Of a stretch of 64,000 nt of DNA, positions 61,008 through 64,000 are shown piece by piece. Each line of letters opens with the position of its first letter. The stretch's first letter is position 1. The translations under genes were made by a program, and so were the position numbers. Source of the stretch: VRUE01 sp963715625 (GTDB taxonomy: Bacteria; Actinomycetota; Thermoleophilia; Solirubrobacterales; 70-9); the NCBI GenBank assembly GCA_963715625.1, contig OY970260.1, forward strand, positions 1,054,001 through 1,118,000, in the 5' to 3' direction. Under the pieces are notes generated by a model. That model saw only the letters and a program-made list of their open reading frames with translations. It did no database searches and was not told the DNA's origin.

Positions 61008-61742
61008 CTACCGCCTCTTCTTCTTTTTCCTAGGCGACGGTGGCGGAGGTTTCGCCGCTTGGATCTCCGCCGGCGTGGCCACCTGCGGCGCCGGGATCAG
61101 CTTCTGGATCGTGTACTGCTGGCCGATCGTCCAGATGTTGGTCGTGATCCAGTAGAGCACGAGGCCGGCCGGGAAGCCGATCACGAAGGGGACGAAGATG
61201 AACGGCAGGACGAACATCATCGTGCGCTGGCTTTTGTCGGCGGTGACCGACATCACCAGGCCAGAGATCAGCTGCGTGCCGATGTAGAGGATGAGCAGGG
61301 CGATCAGTTCGCCTCCGGTCGCCTTTGCGGTGAGGTCGTTGATGAAGAGGAAGGAAGCTTCGGCGGTGTTTTCGATGTCGGCCGGCAGCTCGTTGCGCAG
61401 GACGTAGAAGAGCGTGATGAAGACCGGGATCTGCGCCAGCAGCGGGATGCAGGAAGCCAGGGGGTTGACTTTGTTCTCCTGGTAGAAGCGCATCATCTCC
61501 TGCTGCATGCGCTGGCGGTCGTTCTTGTATTTCGCCTGGATCTCCTTGATCTGCGGCTGCAGCGCCTGCAGGGCCCGCATCCCTTTCAGCTGCCTGTAGG
61601 TGAGCGGGATCAGCAGCGCTCGGGTAACGATCGTCAGCGCGATGATCGCCCCACCCCAGCTGAGGCCGACGCTGTCGTGGAAGAAGTTGAGGACTTCGTT
61701 GGCGATGTCGATCAGCGGCTGGAGGATGTTCGCCGGGATCAT
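61008..61742 (-). CDS. yidC: Membrane protein insertase YidC
   Basis: YidC/Oxa1 inserts proteins into the membrane with or without Sec. The 244-residue product has five membrane segments without the large periplasmic domain of proteobacterial YidC. WGGAIIALTIVTRALLIPLT contains the conserved arginine of the hydrophilic groove. LKGMRALQALQPQIKEIQAK and LASCIPLLAQIPVFITLFYV follow. The C-terminus is strongly basic (SPRKKKKRR), as in ribosome-interacting forms. The gene overlaps yidD by 4 nt in the standard rpmH-rnpA-yidD-yidC-jag order. Confidence 0.95.
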   Translation of the reverse strand: MIPANILQPLIDIANEVLNFFHDSVGLSWGGAIIALTIVTRALLIPLTYRQLKGMRALQALQPQIKEIQAKYKNDRQRMQQEMMRFYQENKVNPLASCIPLLAQIPVFITLFYVLRNELPADIENTAEASFLFINDLTAKATGGELIALLILYIGTQLISGLVMSVTADKSQRTMMFVLPFIFVPFVIGFPAGLVLYWITTNIWTIGQQYTIQKLIPAPQVATPAEIQAAKPPPPSPRKKKKRR

Positions 61743-62011
61743 GTGCGCACCTCACCGTGGTAGGCGGCGGGATCCACCGGGCCGGTCCTGAGCGTGAAGC
61801 GGTCGGGAATCGGGTCGAAGCCGCCGTGGCTGAACGGGTTGCAGCGCAACAGGCGCCAGGCGCCGAGCAGGGTGCCGCGCAGAACCCCGAATCGCTCGAC
61901 CGCTTCAGCCGTGTAGGCGGAGCAGGTCGGCTCGTAGCGGCAGCGACGGGGCATCGCGGGAGAGATCCAACGGCGATAGGCGGCGATCGAGCCCAGGAGC
62001 AGCCGTTTCAC
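61739..62011 (-). CDS. yidD: Membrane protein insertion efficiency factor YidD
   Basis: The 90-residue product has the family core CRYEPTCSAYTAEAVERFG and LRCNPFSHGGFDPIPD, with three cysteines. YidD supports YidC function. The GTG start at 62011 overlaps the rnpA stop by 4 nt and lies within the parS site at 62005-62018. Coupled to yidC downstream. Confidence 0.94.
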   Translation of the reverse strand: MKRLLLGSIAAYRRWISPAMPRRCRYEPTCSAYTAEAVERFGVLRGTLLGAWRLLRCNPFSHGGFDPIPDRFTLRTGPVDPAAYHGEVRT

Positions 62012-62018
62012 GTGGAAC
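62005..62018. promoter_or_regulatory. parS centromere site
   Basis: GTTTCACGTGGAAC matches the bacterial parS consensus core (GTTTCACGTGAAAC) at 13 of 14 positions. It lies at the rnpA/yidD junction, within 4 kb of parA/parB and about 0.6 kb from dnaA, as expected for a ParB-loading site near the origin. I found no second equally good copy in the window. Confidence 0.8.
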
Positions 62019-62373
62019 GCCCCCCCTTGCCGCCGGCCAAAGCCTCTTCGATGCTGGCCCGCACGCCCGCGGCGCCCTCGCGCTCTATCAGTTCGCCTAT
62101 CTCGGGCCGGGCGACCAGAACGAAGTCATGCCCTGCGGGGAGCTCGCCGGACATCCCCCAGAAAGCCTCGCGCAGGAGGCGCTTGACGCGGTTGCGGTCG
62201 ACGGCCCCCCCGACCTTTCGACCCACCGAGACGCCAAGCCTCACTTCGTCGGCCTCTTCGCTTTTTCGGGGGAACCTGTAGAGCACGAGGTAGCGGGTCG
62301 CATGTGATGATCCGTCGCGATATACGCGGTCGAACTCGCCGCTGCGCGAAAGCCGGCGTCGTTTCGCCGCCAT
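62008..62373 (-). CDS. rnpA: Ribonuclease P protein component
   Basis: RnpA is the protein subunit of RNase P, which matures tRNA 5' ends. The 121-residue product has RLSRSGEFDRVYRDGSSHAT, VSVGRKVGGAVDRNRVKRLL and REAFW, the conserved RNA-binding RNR motif. It starts immediately after rpmH (no gap) and overlaps yidD by 4 nt. Confidence 0.95.
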   Translation of the reverse strand: MAAKRRRLSRSGEFDRVYRDGSSHATRYLVLYRFPRKSEEADEVRLGVSVGRKVGGAVDRNRVKRLLREAFWGMSGELPAGHDFVLVARPEIGELIEREGAAGVRASIEEALAGGKGGRST

Positions 62374-62508
62374 CTAAGGAGTGAGGCGCTTCCGGCCTTT
62401 GCGGCGCCGTCGCTTGAGAATCGCCCGGCCGCCCCGGGTGCTCATCCGCGCCCGGAACCCGTGGGTCTTCGCCCGCTTCCGCTTCTTCGGCTGATAAGTC
62501 CGCTTCAT
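62374..62508 (-). CDS. rpmH: 50S ribosomal protein L34
   Basis: The 44-residue product MKRTYQPKKRKRAKTH, then GFRARMSTRGGRAI and a basic tail ending RLTP, is a canonical L34. ATG 62506-62508, stop TAG at 62374-62376. It is divergent from dnaA and begins the rpmH-rnpA-yidD-yidC row that marks the origin region in most bacteria. Confidence 0.97.
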   Translation of the reverse strand: MKRTYQPKKRKRAKTHGFRARMSTRGGRAILKRRRRKGRKRLTP

Positions 62509-62612
62509 CGGCCGTCGCAGTATACGGATCGCTTTTCAACGTGCGCGCCAGCTGCGCCCAGGCTTTCCTCGGGATTTGCGGGGCGCCCGATTTCGCAGCT
62601 CGTGGTCGTCGC

Positions 62613-62618
62613 TATGGT
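62613..62618 (+). promoter_or_regulatory. Putative -10 box of dnaA
   Basis: TATGGT lies 9 nt before GTG 62628. No ribosome-binding site is seen. In-frame codons back to 62541 exist, but the -10 box position and the DnaA N-terminus favour 62628. Confidence 0.4.
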
Positions 62619-62627
62619 CGGCCGCTG

Positions 62628-63953
62628 GTGGGCGACTGCGCGTCGAAATCCGAGCTTGACCGTACCTGGAGGGAAACCCAGGAGCGGCTGCGCGCGTCGG
62701 TGCCGCCGTCGACTTTCCAGCTCTGGCTCGAACCACTGGAGGCCTCGGGCGCGCGGGCGGGCGTTCTCTACCTCTCGGCCCCCGAGCACATCCGTGCCTG
62801 GACCGAGCGCCGGTATACGGGCCTGATCCGCGAGGCGCTGAAGGCAAGCGACTCCGGCCTAACCGACGTCAGCTTCGCAGAGGGGGGTGGCGGCGTCAAA
62901 GGGGCCGGCCCTCGATCCAACCTCGACCTCAACGTCAACTACACCTTCGACCGATTCGTGATCGGCGAGGGCAACCGCCTCGTCCATGCCGCGGCCCTCG
63001 CCGTCGCCGAGGCGCCCTCGGAGGCGTACAACCCGCTCTTCCTCCACGGCCCGCCCGGCCTGGGCAAGACCCACCTCCTGGTCGCGATCGCCAATTACCT
63101 CGCCGCCTCTGCCCCCGACCTGGGGGTTCGCTACACCACCGCCGAGCGCTTCACCAACGAGTTCGTCGCGGCGCTGCGGGCGCAGGGAGCCGAGGAGTTC
63201 AAGCGCCGTTACCGCGACCTCGACGTGCTGCTCGTCGACGACGTCCAGTTCCTCGAGGGAAAGCGTCACACCGAGGACGAGTTCTTCCACACCTTCAACG
63301 CGCTCTATGAGGGCGGCAGTCAGATAGTCCTCTCCGCAGATCGCATTCCGAGCGATCTCTCGACCCTGGAGACGCGGCTGCGAGACCGCTTCGAGTGGGG
63401 CTTGACCGTCGCCGTCGAGCCTCCCAACCTGGCGACGCGGCTCACCGTCCTGCGCCGCCTCGTGCGCGAGGCCGGGGTCGACGCCGAGAGCGACGTCCTG
63501 ACCGAGCTGGCACGGCGGATCGACGCCAACGTGCGCCAGCTTCACGGCGCGCTCACGCGCGTCATCGCCCACGCGTCGCTCACCGCGAAACCGGTCAGCG
63601 CCGAGCTGGTCGATGCCGTGATCCCACGAGTGTCCCGGTCACGCCTAGCCAACCCGGTCGAGGAGATCCAGGACAAGGTCTCGGCCTCGTTCGGCGTCTC
63701 ACGCGCCGAGCTGGTCGGCTCGACCCGCGCCGCGACCCCCCTGCGCGCGCGCCAGGTTGCGATTTACCTCACGCGCGAGCTGACCGACCTCTCGCTGCCC
63801 CAGATCGGCCGGCTCTATGGCGGCCGGGATCACTCGACCGTGCTCAACTCGATCCGCCGGGTCGAAGCTCGCTTCGGCGAAGACGACGATCTCGCCACTC
63901 GGGTCGAGCGCCTTCGCTCCGCAATCCACAGCGACTCCCCAGGCCCCGCCTGA
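62628..63953 (+). CDS. dnaA: Chromosomal replication initiator DnaA
   Basis: DnaA binds DnaA boxes and opens the origin. The 441-residue product has domain I (TWRETQERLRASVPPSTFQL, WLEPLEA) and a short linker. The AAA+ domain begins LDLNVNYTFDRFVIGEGNRL, with Walker A HGPPGLGKTHLL and Walker B VLLVDDVQFLEGK; the Box VII and sensor regions follow (LETRLRDRFEWGL). Domain IV has the DNA-binding signature IGRLYGGRDHSTVLNSIRRV. Linker domain II is short. It diverges from rpmH; the 47 nt to the window end contain no clear DnaA box, so oriC probably lies just beyond. Confidence 0.97.
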   Translation: MGDCASKSELDRTWRETQERLRASVPPSTFQLWLEPLEASGARAGVLYLSAPEHIRAWTERRYTGLIREALKASDSGLTDVSFAEGGGGVKGAGPRSNLDLNVNYTFDRFVIGEGNRLVHAAALAVAEAPSEAYNPLFLHGPPGLGKTHLLVAIANYLAASAPDLGVRYTTAERFTNEFVAALRAQGAEEFKRRYRDLDVLLVDDVQFLEGKRHTEDEFFHTFNALYEGGSQIVLSADRIPSDLSTLETRLRDRFEWGLTVAVEPPNLATRLTVLRRLVREAGVDAESDVLTELARRIDANVRQLHGALTRVIAHASLTAKPVSAELVDAVIPRVSRSRLANPVEEIQDKVSASFGVSRAELVGSTRAATPLRARQVAIYLTRELTDLSLPQIGRLYGGRDHSTVLNSIRRVEARFGEDDDLATRVERLRSAIHSDSPGPA

Positions 63954-64000
63954 CAGCCGATGCCGATGCAAGAATCCAGCCTTCCCACAGAGCCCTCCAC

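Noticed and set aside
63982..63990. Possible DnaA box after dnaA
   Set aside because: It matches the box consensus at only about six of nine positions and stands alone; the origin probably lies beyond the window.

Overview
The window is very GC-rich bacterial chromosome. Gene content points to an actinobacterium, most plausibly of the class Thermoleophilia (Solirubrobacterales-like). The pointers are six tandem Mce genes with an MMPL exporter, a Bacillus-type qcrABC menaquinol:cytochrome c complex, a menaquinone methyltransferase, TreT plus OtsA for trehalose, a cysteine-free S18 protein, and many genes whose -10 box lies 6-9 nt before the start codon, which implies leaderless mRNAs. The assignment is inferred from gene content only. 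The right edge is origin-proximal: parB, parA, rsmG, jag, yidC, yidD, rnpA and rpmH run leftward, dnaA diverges to the right, and a parS site lies at the rnpA/yidD junction.

Layout. 1-2.6 kb: trehalose synthase end (treT) and otsA. 2.6-6 kb: rpsF, ssb, rpsR, rplI and a membrane protein. 6-9.8 kb: a secreted protein, a TetR regulator and three tandem paralogous lipoproteins. 9.8-14.7 kb: purA, a DnaC-like loader, and dnaB split by an intein exactly in its Walker A loop. 14.9-28.9 kb: six overlapping mce genes, an MMPL transporter and two more members of the secreted family seen at 6 kb; no YrbE permease is visible. 29.1-32 kb: tRNA-Lys followed by a XamI-like restriction-modification pair ending in a tRNA 3'-end-like sequence. 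32-42.4 kb: tatA/tatC, menaquinone synthesis genes, qcrABC, then hemB, a fused AhbA-AhbB-like protein and hemL. 42.6-49 kb: ABC exporter, secreted repeat proteins, ymdB, and a scarred zone with IS66 and DUF3800 remnants beside a secreted protein built on a 282-bp tandem repeat. 49-55.7 kb: a GT87-like membrane protein, a phosphodiesterase, an aminotransferase, ddl and a bifunctional nuclease. 55.7-57.5 kb: tRNA-Ile and a second, BglII-like restriction-modification locus. 57.5-64 kb: the partition/origin cluster.

The most striking signal is a dispersed set of about fifteen hairpin elements in at least five sequence families. In four of the families a conserved centre sits between two long arms that are perfectly or nearly complementary to each other, yet the arms differ completely from copy to copy. 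This is the reverse of ordinary REP or MITE repeats, whose ends are conserved. In several copies the arm is 26 nt, and in several the arm boundary falls on the last base of a stop codon. One 82-bp repeat (three copies) is inserted in frame inside a membrane glycosyltransferase gene, another element supplies the predicted start of rsmG, and another has an arm that duplicates the first codons of menG in inverted orientation.

parA and parB each carry an apparent single-base frameshift, which may be real or a sequencing error.
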